Source: an uncultured Cellvibrionales bacterium (GTDB lineage: Bacteria > Pseudomonadota > Gammaproteobacteria > Pseudomonadales > Cellvibrionaceae). Taken from it: a stretch of DNA of 64,000 bases. This document shows, piece by piece, positions 7,825 through 17,670 of the stretch. The position numbers and the translations under genes are program-made. Positions within the stretch are counted from its first letter, which is position 1. Every line of letters begins with the position of its first letter. Below the pieces are notes generated by a model that was not told the origin of the DNA, did not search any database, and saw nothing but the letters and a program-made list of their open reading frames with translations. Location: contig CAJWBQ010000020.1 of the NCBI GenBank assembly GCA_913020115.1, positions 1-64,000 of the forward strand, read 5' to 3'.

Positions 7825-9495
7825 TCAAGCGGCGCCTAGCATTGCCACCGCGTGATCTCGTGATTGTGGCGTAATGTCAGCACCGCCCAGCATTCGGGCA
7901 ATTTCGGCAATTTTTTCCTCGCCACTCAACTCCAGTAAAGTGGTTTGCGCTTTCTTCTTGTCGGCCGTTTTACTCACCTGCAGATGTTGATGGCCCTTGC
8001 TGGCCACCTGCGCTAAGTGAGTTACGCACAGCACTTGGCCTTTTTCACCCAGTTCCCTTAGTAGTTGCCCCACCACGTCGGCGGTGGCGCCGCCAATGCC
8101 TACATCCACTTCGTCGAAAACCAGCGTGGGGGTGGTTGAGGTGAGCGCGGTAACAACCTGTATCGCCAAGCTCACCCGTGACAATTCGCCACCGGATGCC
8201 ACTTTGGCGAGGGGTTTAGGCGCTTGGCCAGGGTTGGTGCTGATTAAAAATTCAATGTCTTCTAGGCCGTGAGAGCTGGTGTCGTCCAGTGGGCACAGAG
8301 CAATTTTCACTTTCGCCGTGGCCATTGCCAGGGCTTTTAATTGTGCGTTAACTAATTTGGAGAGCTTGGCCGCGGCCTTGTGGCGTTTATCGCTGAGCTT
8401 CAGGGCGCCAGCTTGATATTGCTGCTGCAAGGCTTCACTTTGCGCCTCCAGTGTGGCCAAGGAGGCGTCACCGCCGCTGATGGCCGCCAGCTCATCGGCC
8501 AGTTCGCTGTGAAACTCACTGAGCTGTTCGGGTTTCACCTTGTGTTTGCGGGCAATGTCATAAATTGTGGACAAGCGGTCTTCCACTTGCTGAAGGCGAG
8601 CGGGGTCAATCTCGAAAATATCAATGTGATGGTCAATTTCTCGCCCGGCTTCTTCTACTTGAATTTGTGCGCTGTTTAGCAGTTGTTCGGCCTCGCGCAA
8701 TTGCGGCGTGAGTTCAGGCATGCTGCCCAATAGCAGTATGGCTTTGTTGAGCCTGGCGTTCAGGCCTTGCTCTTCGTCATTACACAGGCTGGCGAGGCTG
8801 TGGCTGTCAGCCAAAATACTGCCCGCGTTGGCGAGTGTTTTTTGTTCGCGCTCTAAGTTTGCCAGCTCGTCGTCTTCAAGCCCGAGTAAGTCGAGCTCTT
8901 GAACTTGATAGCTGAGCAGCTGTTGCCTGGCGCCAATTTCTTCGGCGTTGTTGCGCACGGCCAGCAGTTTTGAGTGCACAACTTGCCAGTCGCGGTGGGC
9001 TTGGCGAACGTTTTTAGCGAGAGCCTGATTGCCGGCGAAGTCGTCGAGCAGCCGCCTGTGGGTGTCTTTTTTCAATAGTGATTGGTGTTCGTGTTGGCTA
9101 TGGAGGTCAATGAGCATTCCGCCCAGGGCTTTTAGCTGGCTGAGGGTGACGGTTTGACCGTTGATATAGGCTCGTGAACGGCCCTCACGGGTAATCACCC
9201 GGCGCAGCAGGCACTGGTCGTGATCTTCATCTTCAGTCAGCAGGTCGTGTTCGCTTAACCAGGCCTGTGCCGCGGGCAGCGCGTTAATGTCAAAATCGGC
9301 GGTGATGTCGGCGCGTTGGGCGCCGTTGCGCACCTTATCAGCGTCGGTTCGGTCGCCCAGGGCCTGCCCCAGTGCCCCGAGCACAATGGATTTGCCCGCC
9401 CCGGTCTCGCCGGTTATGGCCGTCATGCCCGCTTGAATTTCTAAATCTAGAGATTCAACCAGGGTGAAATTGTGAATACTGAGGTGAGTAAGCAT
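7825..9495 (-). CDS. recN: DNA repair protein RecN
   Basis: An SMC-like ATPase that acts at double-strand breaks together with RecA. Beginning at ATG 9495 the product is MLTHLSIHNFTLVESLDLEI, then Walker A 'GETGAGKS' (about residues 30-37), a long coiled-coil region interrupted near the middle, the ABC signature 'ASGGELSRVSLAI' and Walker B 'PTLVFDEVDVGIGG'. 556 residues is the family length. The frame extends 8 codons upstream, but the family start is MLxxL. It is convergent with the upstream unknown gene and divergent from grpE, a common arrangement. Confidence 0.96.
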   Translation of the reverse strand: MLTHLSIHNFTLVESLDLEIQAGMTAITGETGAGKSIVLGALGQALGDRTDADKVRNGAQRADITADFDINALPAAQAWLSEHDLLTEDEDHDQCLLRRVITREGRSRAYINGQTVTLSQLKALGGMLIDLHSQHEHQSLLKKDTHRRLLDDFAGNQALAKNVRQAHRDWQVVHSKLLAVRNNAEEIGARQQLLSYQVQELDLLGLEDDELANLEREQKTLANAGSILADSHSLASLCNDEEQGLNARLNKAILLLGSMPELTPQLREAEQLLNSAQIQVEEAGREIDHHIDIFEIDPARLQQVEDRLSTIYDIARKHKVKPEQLSEFHSELADELAAISGGDASLATLEAQSEALQQQYQAGALKLSDKRHKAAAKLSKLVNAQLKALAMATAKVKIALCPLDDTSSHGLEDIEFLISTNPGQAPKPLAKVASGGELSRVSLAIQVVTALTSTTPTLVFDEVDVGIGGATADVVGQLLRELGEKGQVLCVTHLAQVASKGHQHLQVSKTADKKKAQTTLLELSGEEKIAEIARMLGGADITPQSRDHAVAMLGAA

Positions 9496-9577
9496 TGCGA
9501 AGGTCTGCCAATTCGTCAAAATATCTGTGTTTTTATACAGTACTTTGAGGCGAATGGCTAGTCCCTGTTTTTTACCC

Positions 9578-9607
9578 CTTGGAAACTGTGGGTAATGTCC
9601 CCATATA
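9578..9607 (+). promoter_or_regulatory. Sigma-32 heat-shock promoter of grpE
   Basis: The -35 region reads CCCCTTGGAAA (core 9578-9584) and the -10 region is CCCCATATA (9599-9607), separated by 14 bases. The sigma-32 consensus is CTTGAA and CCCCAT-T with 13-17 bp spacing, so the -10 is a full match. It lies 33 bp before the grpE start, which is strong evidence for RpoH control of grpE and probably of the genes behind it. Confidence 0.85.
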
Positions 9608-9639
9608 CCGCTTCACGTAATAAATTCTTTTGTTTTTAG

Positions 9640-10230
9640 ATGGAGCAAACAGTGTCTGACGAGTCGCAAAACCCAATTCCTGAAGAAGTTCTGGACACAG
9701 CCACTGGGGCTGAGGCAGAAGCCAGCGAAAATAATGCTAGTGAAGAACCTATTGTAGGTGATGCCGAGGCTCATATTGCCGCACTAGAAGCTCAGCTTGT
9801 TGACGCGCGCGAGCAGGTGCTGCGTGCGCAGGCCGAGGCGCAAAACTCTCGTCGCCGTGCTGAACAAGATGTGTCTAAGGCTCACAAGTTTGGTCAAGAC
9901 AAAATTATTGGTGACTTGCTGCCAGTTGTCGACAACTTAGAGCGAGCACTGGCCTCAATCGATCAAAATGATGAAGCGATGAAGTCGGTGATTGAAGGGC
10001 TAGAGCTCACGCACAAGTCCTTTATCGATACGCTCACTAAGCACAACGTGGCCACCATTGACCCGCAAGGCGAGCCCTTTGACCCGCAGTTGCATCAGGC
10101 CATGACCATGATTGAAAACCCCGATGTAGAGCCCAACACAGTTATTAATGTGTTCCAAAAAGGCTTCTCATTGAATGGGCGCTTGGTTCGCCCCGCTATG
10201 GTTGTGGTTGCTAAGGCGCCTCAAGCCTAG
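9640..10230 (+). CDS. grpE: Nucleotide exchange factor GrpE
   Basis: GrpE releases ADP from DnaK, driving its chaperone cycle. The 196-residue product has an acidic disordered N-terminus (1-45), a long dimerising helix ('HIAALEAQLVDAREQVLRAQ...'), and the C-terminal beta domain that contacts DnaK ('FDPQLHQAM...NTVINVFQKGFSLNGRLVRPAMV'). ATG at 9640 is used; a GTG four codons later is possible. First gene of grpE-dnaK-dnaJ, preceded by a sigma-32 promoter. Confidence 0.96.
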   Translation: MEQTVSDESQNPIPEEVLDTATGAEAEASENNASEEPIVGDAEAHIAALEAQLVDAREQVLRAQAEAQNSRRRAEQDVSKAHKFGQDKIIGDLLPVVDNLERALASIDQNDEAMKSVIEGLELTHKSFIDTLTKHNVATIDPQGEPFDPQLHQAMTMIENPDVEPNTVINVFQKGFSLNGRLVRPAMVVVAKAPQA

Positions 10231-10270
10231 TGTTTGGCAACTTTCTGAGCAATATTCACCCGTTTTGGGG

Positions 10271-10298
10271 TTGAAATATGATCAGGCGGGCCAATATA
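10271..10298 (+). promoter_or_regulatory. Possible second sigma-32 promoter, upstream of dnaK
   Basis: TTGAAA at 10271-10276 and GCCAATATA at 10290-10298 (7 of 9 matches to CCCCATATA), with a 13-base spacer, in the 149-bp gap between grpE and dnaK. It is weaker than the grpE promoter but correctly spaced, and would let dnaK be induced independently. Confidence 0.5.
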
Positions 10299-10379
10299 GA
10301 AAGCATTGATTAAGAACATTGAATAAGACTATTCGTTAGTCAGTAACCGTCATTTTAAAGATTTTTGGAGATAAGTTTC

Positions 10380-12311
10380 ATGGGTAAGATAATCGGCATT
10401 GACTTGGGTACCACCAACTCATGTGTTTCTGTTTTGGAAGGCGGCACGCCTAAAGTAATTGAGAACGCTGAAGGCGATCGCACAACACCTTCCATCGTTG
10501 CGTTCACCGACGACAGTGAAGTGTTGGTTGGGCAGAGCGCTAAGCGTCAGTCGGTTACTAATCCGCAGAACACCTTGAACGCCGTAAAGCGTTTAATTGG
10601 TCGTAAATTTAAAGACGACGTTGTTCAGAAAGACATCTCAATGGTGCCTTACAAAATTGTTGGCGCCGATAATGGCGATGCATGGGTTGAAGCGCGTGGC
10701 GAAGCCAAAGCGCCACCGCAAATTTCAGCTGAAGTACTGAAGAAAATGAAGAAAACCGCTGAAGACTATCTAGGTGAAGCGGTAACTGAAGCGGTTATTA
10801 CCGTGCCAGCTTACTTCAACGATTCTCAGCGTCAGGCTACAAAAGATGCCGGTAAAATTGCAGGCTTAGATGTTAAGCGCATCATCAACGAGCCAACGGC
10901 GGCTGCACTGGCCTACGGTATGGACAAAGCCAAAGGCGATCACACTGTAGCGGTCTACGACTTGGGTGGTGGTACTTTCGATATCTCTATCATCGAAATT
11001 GCAGATGTTGATGGCGAGCACCAGTTTGAAGTGCTGTCTACCAACGGTGACACCTTCCTTGGTGGTGAAGATTTCGACATGCGCCTTATCGAGTATTTGG
11101 CCGCAGAATTTAAGAAAGACAACAACATCGATCTGCACAACGATCCATTGGCCCTACAGCGTTTGAAAGAAGCTGCCGAGAAAGCCAAGATTGAGCTGTC
11201 TTCTGCCCAGCAAACTGAAGTGAACTTGCCTTACATCACTGCTGACCAAACTGGCCCTAAGCACTTAGTGGTTAAGTTGACTCGCGCCAAGCTTGAGTCG
11301 CTGGTTGAAGAGTTGGTTGTTCGCTCTATCCAGCCTTTGAAAGTTGCTTTGAAAGATGCCGACCTGTCTGTTGGCGACATTGATGACATCATCTTGGTCG
11401 GTGGTCAAACTCGTATGCCAATGGTTCAGTCCAAGGTTGCTGAGTTTTTTGGTAAAGAGCCTCGTAAAGATGTTAACCCCGATGAAGCTGTGGCCATGGG
11501 TGCTGCCATTCAGGGCGCCGTACTTTCTGGCGACGTAAAAGACGTATTACTGCTCGACGTTTCTCCCCTAACATTGGGCATCGAAACTATGGGTGGCGTT
11601 GCGACTGCACTGATCGAGAAAAACACCACAATTCCTACTAAGAAATCACAAATTTTCTCAACCGCTGATGACAATCAGTCAGCTGTAACTATTCACGTGG
11701 TTCAGGGTGAGCGCAAGCAAGCCGCACAGAATAAGTCGTTGGGCCGTTTTGACTTGGCTGACATTCCACCTGCACAGCGTGGCGTGCCACAAATTGAAGT
11801 GACCTTCGACATCGATGCCAACGGCATTTTGAATGTGGGCGCAAAAGACAAGGCGACAGGCAAAGAGCAGTCAATTGTAATTAAAGCGTCTTCAGGTTTG
11901 TCTGACGATGAAATTGAACAAATGGTTCAGGACGCAGAAGCAAATGCTGAAGCCGACCGCGAGTTTGAAGAGCTGGTAAGTTCACGCAACACTTTAGATG
12001 GTTTGATTCACGCCACTCGTAAAACCGTTGAAGAAGCGGGCGACAAGGCGAGCGACGAAGAAAAAGCCGCGATTGAAGCCGCGTTAACTGAAGCAGACGA
12101 AGCTGTTAAGGGCGACGATAAAGCTAGAATTGAAGCGGCCACCACCGCTTTGACTGAAGCTTCTGGTTCGCTGGCGCAAAAGTTGTATGCTGAGCAAGCG
12201 GCTCAAGCTGAAGCGGGTGCCCCGGGCGGTGATGAAGCTGCAGCTCAGGAAGATGCCGCAGATGATGGCGCAGTAGACGCTGAGTTTGAAGAAGTTAAAG
12301 AAGATAAGTAA
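10380..12311 (+). CDS. dnaK: Chaperone protein DnaK (Hsp70)
   Basis: The major Hsp70: an ATP-driven cytoplasmic chaperone working with DnaJ and GrpE. The 643-residue product starts [16 protein letters not shown] and contains the actin-like ATPase motifs ('[13 protein letters not shown]', '[13 protein letters not shown]'), the linker '[19 protein letters not shown]', the substrate-binding beta domain and a helical lid. The C-terminus is rich in Ala/Glu/Asp and ends in an acidic E-E-V-K-E-D-K tail. The frame opens 5 codons upstream, but GGAG at 10367-10370 and the conserved MGK start fix the ATG at 10380. Confidence 0.98.
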   Translation: MGKIIGIDLGTTNSCVSVLEGGTPKVIENAEGDRTTPSIVAFTDDSEVLVGQSAKRQSVTNPQNTLNAVKRLIGRKFKDDVVQKDISMVPYKIVGADNGDAWVEARGEAKAPPQISAEVLKKMKKTAEDYLGEAVTEAVITVPAYFNDSQRQATKDAGKIAGLDVKRIINEPTAAALAYGMDKAKGDHTVAVYDLGGGTFDISIIEIADVDGEHQFEVLSTNGDTFLGGEDFDMRLIEYLAAEFKKDNNIDLHNDPLALQRLKEAAEKAKIELSSAQQTEVNLPYITADQTGPKHLVVKLTRAKLESLVEELVVRSIQPLKVALKDADLSVGDIDDIILVGGQTRMPMVQSKVAEFFGKEPRKDVNPDEAVAMGAAIQGAVLSGDVKDVLLLDVSPLTLGIETMGGVATALIEKNTTIPTKKSQIFSTADDNQSAVTIHVVQGERKQAAQNKSLGRFDLADIPPAQRGVPQIEVTFDIDANGILNVGAKDKATGKEQSIVIKASSGLSDDEIEQMVQDAEANAEADREFEELVSSRNTLDGLIHATRKTVEEAGDKASDEEKAAIEAALTEADEAVKGDDKARIEAATTALTEASGSLAQKLYAEQAAQAEAGAPGGDEAAAQEDAADDGAVDAEFEEVKEDK

Positions 12312-12334
12312 GTCGCGCTAAAATTGCTCGACTC

Positions 12335-12363
12335 AGCAAACGCGGGCTAAGCCCGCGTTTGCT
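12335..12363. other. Perfect 13-bp hairpin between dnaK and dnaJ
   Basis: AGCAAACGCGGGC, a three-base loop TAA, and the exact complement GCCCGCGTTTGCT. No T run follows, so it is not a standard intrinsic terminator. It may stabilise the upstream dnaK mRNA or limit readthrough, giving more DnaK than DnaJ. Confidence 0.7.
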
Positions 12364-12412
12364 GTATCTAATATTCCACATTATTCACAAGCTAAAATAG
12401 AAGCTGCCCCAC

Positions 12413-13540
12413 ATGTCTAAACGCGATTATTACGAAATTCTTGGTGTTGAAAATAGTGTCTCAGAGAAAGATCTGAAAAAGGCTTATCGCCGAGTGGCGA
12501 TGAAATATCATCCCGACCGCAACCCCGACGACAAAGAGTCTGAAGAAAAATTTAAAGAAGCCAGCGAGGCTTATGAAATTCTTTCTGATGCTCAAAAACG
12601 CAATGCTTACGATCAATATGGTCACGCCGGTGTCGATCAGTCTTCGGGCATGGGTGGAGGCGGTGCCGGGTTTGGCAACTTCAGCGATATTTTTGGCGAC
12701 GTATTTGGCGATGTGTTTGGCGGCGGCGGTCGCGGTGGTCGCGGTGGCCCTGCGCGTGGTTCAGACTTGCGTTACACCTTGGAGCTCGATTTAGAAGAGG
12801 CTGTTAAGGGAACCACTGTAAAAATTCGTGTGCCTACCTTGGTGCACTGTGATCCATGTGATGGCAGTGGCGCTAAATCGGGTTCTAAACCTACTGCATG
12901 TACTACTTGTGGCGGTGTTGGTCAGGTTCGTATGCAGCAAGGGTTTTTCTCTGTGCAGCAGGCCTGTCCAAACTGTCAGGGTAAAGGTTCAGTTATTTCA
13001 GATCCTTGCACATCTTGTCGTGGGCAGGGTTTAGTTGAAGAAACTAAAACTTTGTCTGTGAAAGTTCCTCCGGGTGTTGATACGGGCGATCGTATTCGTT
13101 TGGCGGGTGAGGGTGAGGCTGGCGCTCAAGGTGGCCCTACTGGCGACCTCTATGTGCAGGTGTCAGTACGCGATCACGAAATATTCCAGCGTGAAGGCAA
13201 AAATCTTTATTGCGAAGTTCCCGTTAGTTTTGTTGATGCGGCACTTGGGGGTGAGCTTGAAGTTCCCACTTTAGACGGAAGGGTGAAGCTGAAGGTTCCA
13301 GGTGAGACGCAAACGGGCAAGTTGTTCAGGTTGCGCAGTAAAGGCGTTGCCCCTGTTCGTGGTGGTGCGCCGGGGGATTTGCTGTGTCGTGTTGTGGTAG
13401 AAACACCTGTCAATTTGACCTTAAAGCAAAAAGATCTGCTTAAGGAATTTCAGGCAACCATGAAGGGCGGCAAGAATTCACCCAAGCAAAGCAGCTGGTT
13501 TGACGGCATGAAAGAGTTTTTTGGTGATATGAAACTCTAG
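12413..13540 (+). CDS. dnaJ: Chaperone protein DnaJ (Hsp40)
   Basis: A class I J-protein that delivers substrates to DnaK and stimulates its ATPase. The J domain has the 'HPD' triad ('[10 protein letters not shown]', about residues 31-40). A Gly/Phe-rich linker follows (about 77-112), then four CxxCxGxG-type zinc repeats ([32 protein letters not shown]) and two C-terminal beta barrels. 375 residues, complete. It lies 101 bp after dnaK, beyond a strong hairpin. Confidence 0.98.
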   Translation: MSKRDYYEILGVENSVSEKDLKKAYRRVAMKYHPDRNPDDKESEEKFKEASEAYEILSDAQKRNAYDQYGHAGVDQSSGMGGGGAGFGNFSDIFGDVFGDVFGGGGRGGRGGPARGSDLRYTLELDLEEAVKGTTVKIRVPTLVHCDPCDGSGAKSGSKPTACTTCGGVGQVRMQQGFFSVQQACPNCQGKGSVISDPCTSCRGQGLVEETKTLSVKVPPGVDTGDRIRLAGEGEAGAQGGPTGDLYVQVSVRDHEIFQREGKNLYCEVPVSFVDAALGGELEVPTLDGRVKLKVPGETQTGKLFRLRSKGVAPVRGGAPGDLLCRVVVETPVNLTLKQKDLLKEFQATMKGGKNSPKQSSWFDGMKEFFGDMKL

Positions 13541-13570
13541 GTCCTGTTGCCTGCTTCGGTAATTGGGTAG

Positions 13571-14464
<894 letters not shown>

Positions 14465-14530
14465 AGGTTGAGAAGCTGCAGATTAAAGCTAGAATTCTAT
14501 TGTAATCCATTGCTTTACGGCAATATTCTC

Positions 14531-14557
14531 TAAAGAAAAGCGCCTTCTGCACGATAA
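14531..14557 (+). promoter_or_regulatory. Sigma-28 (FliA)-like promoter of the chemoreceptor gene
   Basis: TAAAGAAA (14531-14538), an 11-base spacer, then CACGATAA (14550-14557). The FliA consensus is TAAAGTTT-N11-GCCGATAA; the key TAAAG and CGATAA cores and the spacing match. It lies 123 bp ahead of the methyl-accepting chemotaxis protein, a class of gene commonly transcribed by FliA. Confidence 0.6.
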
Positions 14558-14679
14558 CCTGTTTATACTCTCAACTGGCCTTTCTTTTCACAGCGTGCGG
14601 TGCACTGGTTTTTGGACGTGGAAATTAGTTTTAGAAAGACAGGATCAATTACGGAATTTAACTACTAGGATAAAGCGTT

Positions 14680-16233
14680 ATGGGCATTGGTAGTCTCTCT
14701 TTAAAGTGGAAAGTGTTGCTGGGTGTCACCGTCACCAGTGTATTTGCCGTAATAGTATCAAGCGTAGTTTCTGTGAATATGGAAATTAGTCGCTTGCATG
14801 AGGCGATTGAAAAAGACTCCATCACCCTGGCAAAGATTGTCGGTGGCAGCACCACAGGCGCTATGGAGTTCGATGATAAGGCCTCGGCTAGGGCCACGCT
14901 CAATACGCTGTCCAACAGTAAGCGTTTGCTGGCGGCTGTCATTTATAGCGAAAGTGGCAAAGAGTTTGTTTGGTACAAAAAAGGCCACGATAACTCAGGT
15001 GCAAGGCCCGGTGACTTACCCGGTTCTCCTCGCGCTCAAGGTACCGTTGAAAAAGGTAACCTGCTTGAGCTAAGCCAGCCTATTCTCGATGACTCGAGCA
15101 AGAAAGTGGCGTCCATTTACATGAAGGTAGACCTTCAGGAGTTGGACGACGCGGTAGACAGTGCCATTCTTAGTGCTGTGGCAACTGTTCTGGTTATCAG
15201 TATTCTGGCGGCCGCCATATCCTTTGTCATTCAGGCGGGTATTGTTAGGCCCATCAATGCGGTAGTGGAAGCTCTGCGTGATATCGCTGAGGGCGAGGGT
15301 GATTTAACTCGACGCCTGCCGGTCAAAAGCGATGATGAAGTGGGTCAGTTGGCGCAGTGGTTCAACACCTTTATCGAAAAGGTGCATGTCATTATCAGTG
15401 ATGTTTCAACCACGGCATCAGAATTGAATGCCAGCACTGAAAAATTGTCCCACACCGCGAAAGAAACCGAGCAAGGTGTTATCAATCAGCAGGCTGAAAT
15501 TCAGCAGGTTGTTACGGCTGTGCGCGAAATGGCCGCGGTGGTTGATGATGTGGCAAACAACGTTACCCAAACAGCCGACAACGCTGAAGAGGCCGATCGT
15601 GAAGCCAACAGCGGTAAAGGTGTCGTCACTCGCACCATGTCACAAATTGAGAATTTGGCAGCCGATATTAATGCCGCCGCCGACGTAATTGATAAGCTTC
15701 GTCAGGAAACTGACAGCATTGGTTCAGTGCTGGATGTTATTCGAGGCATTGCTGAGCAGACCAACTTGCTGGCCTTGAATGCGGCCATTGAGGCGGCGCG
15801 AGCCGGTGAGCAGGGTCGTGGTTTTGCGGTGGTAGCTGACGAAGTGCGCACCTTGGCGTCGCGGACTCAAACCTCTACTCAAGAAATTCAGGAAATGATC
15901 GAACGCCTGCAGTCTGGTGCTCGCGAAGCTGTGCAAATGATGGAGAAAGGCACTACTCAGGCTGAGGAGTCTGTGCGTCAGGCCGAAGAAGCCAGTCGTT
16001 CTCTGGAAGCTATTACGGGTGGTGTTGGCTCAATTAAAGACAAGACCAACCAGATTGCCAGCGCCTCTGAAGAGCAGAGTGCGGCTACTCGTGAGATGGA
16101 ACGCAATATGGACAACATCGCCGGTGTTGCCCGTCAAACCGCCGAAGGTTCTGTTGAAATTGCCCAAAGCACGGTTGAGTTGGTGAATATGGCCTCCAGC
16201 ATGGCGAAAATAGTTAAGCAGTTCAAACTGTAG
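14680..16233 (+). CDS. Methyl-accepting chemotaxis protein
   Basis: A transmembrane chemoreceptor of 517 residues. TM1 lies at about residues 11-33, a ~130-residue periplasmic sensor follows (33-160, resembling the small CHASE8/Cache-like class), TM2 at about 160-188, HAMP at about 187-240, and a cytoplasmic signalling coiled coil. The hairpin tip that contacts CheA/CheW is clear at about 353-390 ('[20 protein letters not shown]', '[13 protein letters not shown]'). There is no C-terminal CheR-docking pentapeptide. It stands alone, with no che genes in the window, so it presumably feeds a chemotaxis array encoded elsewhere. A FliA-like promoter precedes it. The ligand is unknown. Confidence 0.93.
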   Translation: MGIGSLSLKWKVLLGVTVTSVFAVIVSSVVSVNMEISRLHEAIEKDSITLAKIVGGSTTGAMEFDDKASARATLNTLSNSKRLLAAVIYSESGKEFVWYKKGHDNSGARPGDLPGSPRAQGTVEKGNLLELSQPILDDSSKKVASIYMKVDLQELDDAVDSAILSAVATVLVISILAAAISFVIQAGIVRPINAVVEALRDIAEGEGDLTRRLPVKSDDEVGQLAQWFNTFIEKVHVIISDVSTTASELNASTEKLSHTAKETEQGVINQQAEIQQVVTAVREMAAVVDDVANNVTQTADNAEEADREANSGKGVVTRTMSQIENLAADINAAADVIDKLRQETDSIGSVLDVIRGIAEQTNLLALNAAIEAARAGEQGRGFAVVADEVRTLASRTQTSTQEIQEMIERLQSGAREAVQMMEKGTTQAEESVRQAEEASRSLEAITGGVGSIKDKTNQIASASEEQSAATREMERNMDNIAGVARQTAEGSVEIAQSTVELVNMASSMAKIVKQFKL

Positions 16234-16313
16234 GGCGCGCTTTTAGCGGTAGACACTCAGACGGCTTTCCAATAAAATGCCGCCTTAGTTTGCTCAAGCC
16301 CCCAGGATTTTAG

Positions 16314-16350
16314 AAAAGCGAGATGAGGCACAGCTTCATCTCGCTTTTTT
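16314..16350 (+). terminator. Rho-independent terminator after the chemoreceptor gene
   Basis: A 13-bp stem AAAAGCGAGATGA / TCATCTCGCTTTT with a 9-base loop and six T at the end. It separates the receptor gene from carA. Confidence 0.85.
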
Positions 16351-16525
16351 GCAACCTGCACCCAGGCTTTATACCCCAACAAACCGCTACAAAGCATGCT
16401 CGCAAACGCACGGTCTTCGGCCCGGGCGGGACCTTGGCGAGCACTTGAAAAGTAGCCGTATGTTGTGGGTCAGCCTGGGCCTTGCGCTCCGAAAACTAAG
16501 CTTGCCAGACCCTGAGGAGAAAGAA

Positions 16526-17665
16526 TTGACTACCGGTGCCCATCGCAGCGCGATATTAGTACTTGAAGACGGCAGTGTATTCCGCGGAACCGCCATTGGC
16601 GCCGACGGAAGCTCTGCTGGTGAAGTTGTATTTAACACCGCCATGACGGGTTATCAGGAAATTATCACTGACCCCTCCTATGCGAAACAAATTGTTACCC
16701 TTACCTACCCTCATATTGGCAATACCGGCACTAACTCGGAAGACGAAGAGTGTGAGCAAATTTGGGCTGCGGGCTTGGTTATTAGAGATTTGCCTCTACT
16801 TGCCAGTAATTTTCGCAGTGAAGCCTCCTTAGATGACTACCTCAAGCAGCGCAATATTGTTGGCATCGCCGACATCGATACGCGCCGCTTGACACGCCTG
16901 CTTCGAGATAAGGGCGCGCAAAGCGGCTGCATTATGGCAGGCGAAGTCGACGAAGCTCAGGCACTGATCGCAGCGCAAAAATTTGGTGGTTTGAAGGGCA
17001 TGGACCTTGCGAAGGTTGTCAGCACTAAAGCCGCCTACACTTGGAATCAGGGCTCTTGGTCTTTGGGTAAAGGCTTCAATGAAAATTGTGAGAAGCGCTT
17101 CAAAATAGTGGCCTATGATTTTGGTGTTAAACGCAACATATTGCGGATGCTGGCGGATCGTGGCTGCGACATCACCGTTGTGCCAGCGGAAACCTCGGCC
17201 AGTGATGTTTTGGCCATGAAGCCGGACGGAGTGTTTTTGTCTAACGGCCCGGGCGACCCCGAGCCCTGTGACTATGCTATTACTGCCATTCAGGCACTGC
17301 TTGAAACCGACATTCCCGTGTTTGGTATTTGTTTGGGCCATCAGCTCTTGGCGCTAGCGTCGGGCGCAAGCACTGTGAAAATGAAGTTTGGCCATCACGG
17401 TGGCAACCACCCAGTTCAAGATATTGCGGCTGGCACAGTCATGATCACCAGTCAGAACCACGGTTTTGCGGTAGACGGAAATGCTCTGCCCGCGAACATT
17501 GAGGTTACACACAAGTCATTATTTGACGGCTCCTTACAAGGTATCCATCGCACCGATAAGCCGGCGTTCAGTTTTCAGGGTCACCCTGAAGCGAGCCCAG
17601 GGCCTCATGATGCAGCGCCTTTGTTTGATCACTTTATTGAATTAATGCAAGTCAGGTTGGGTTAA
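16526..17665 (+). CDS. carA: Carbamoyl-phosphate synthase small subunit
   Basis: The glutaminase subunit that supplies ammonia to CarB for carbamoyl phosphate, the precursor of arginine and pyrimidines. The class I amidotransferase motif '[14 protein letters not shown]' holds the nucleophilic Cys; the His-Glu pair is in '[13 protein letters not shown]'. TTG at 16526 is chosen: GAGGAGAAAG lies just before it and it yields 379 residues, the family length. The frame stays open back to 16349, including an ATG at 16460, but that extension has no family counterpart. carB follows after 5 bp. Confidence 0.95.
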   Translation: MTTGAHRSAILVLEDGSVFRGTAIGADGSSAGEVVFNTAMTGYQEIITDPSYAKQIVTLTYPHIGNTGTNSEDEECEQIWAAGLVIRDLPLLASNFRSEASLDDYLKQRNIVGIADIDTRRLTRLLRDKGAQSGCIMAGEVDEAQALIAAQKFGGLKGMDLAKVVSTKAAYTWNQGSWSLGKGFNENCEKRFKIVAYDFGVKRNILRMLADRGCDITVVPAETSASDVLAMKPDGVFLSNGPGDPEPCDYAITAIQALLETDIPVFGICLGHQLLALASGASTVKMKFGHHGGNHPVQDIAAGTVMITSQNHGFAVDGNALPANIEVTHKSLFDGSLQGIHRTDKPAFSFQGHPEASPGPHDAAPLFDHFIELMQVRLG

Positions 17666-17670
17666 GCGAA

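Noticed and set aside
16349-16525. N-terminal extension of CarA
   Set aside because: Residues before the TTG start have no counterpart in the family, and the best ribosome-binding site is directly before TTG 16526.
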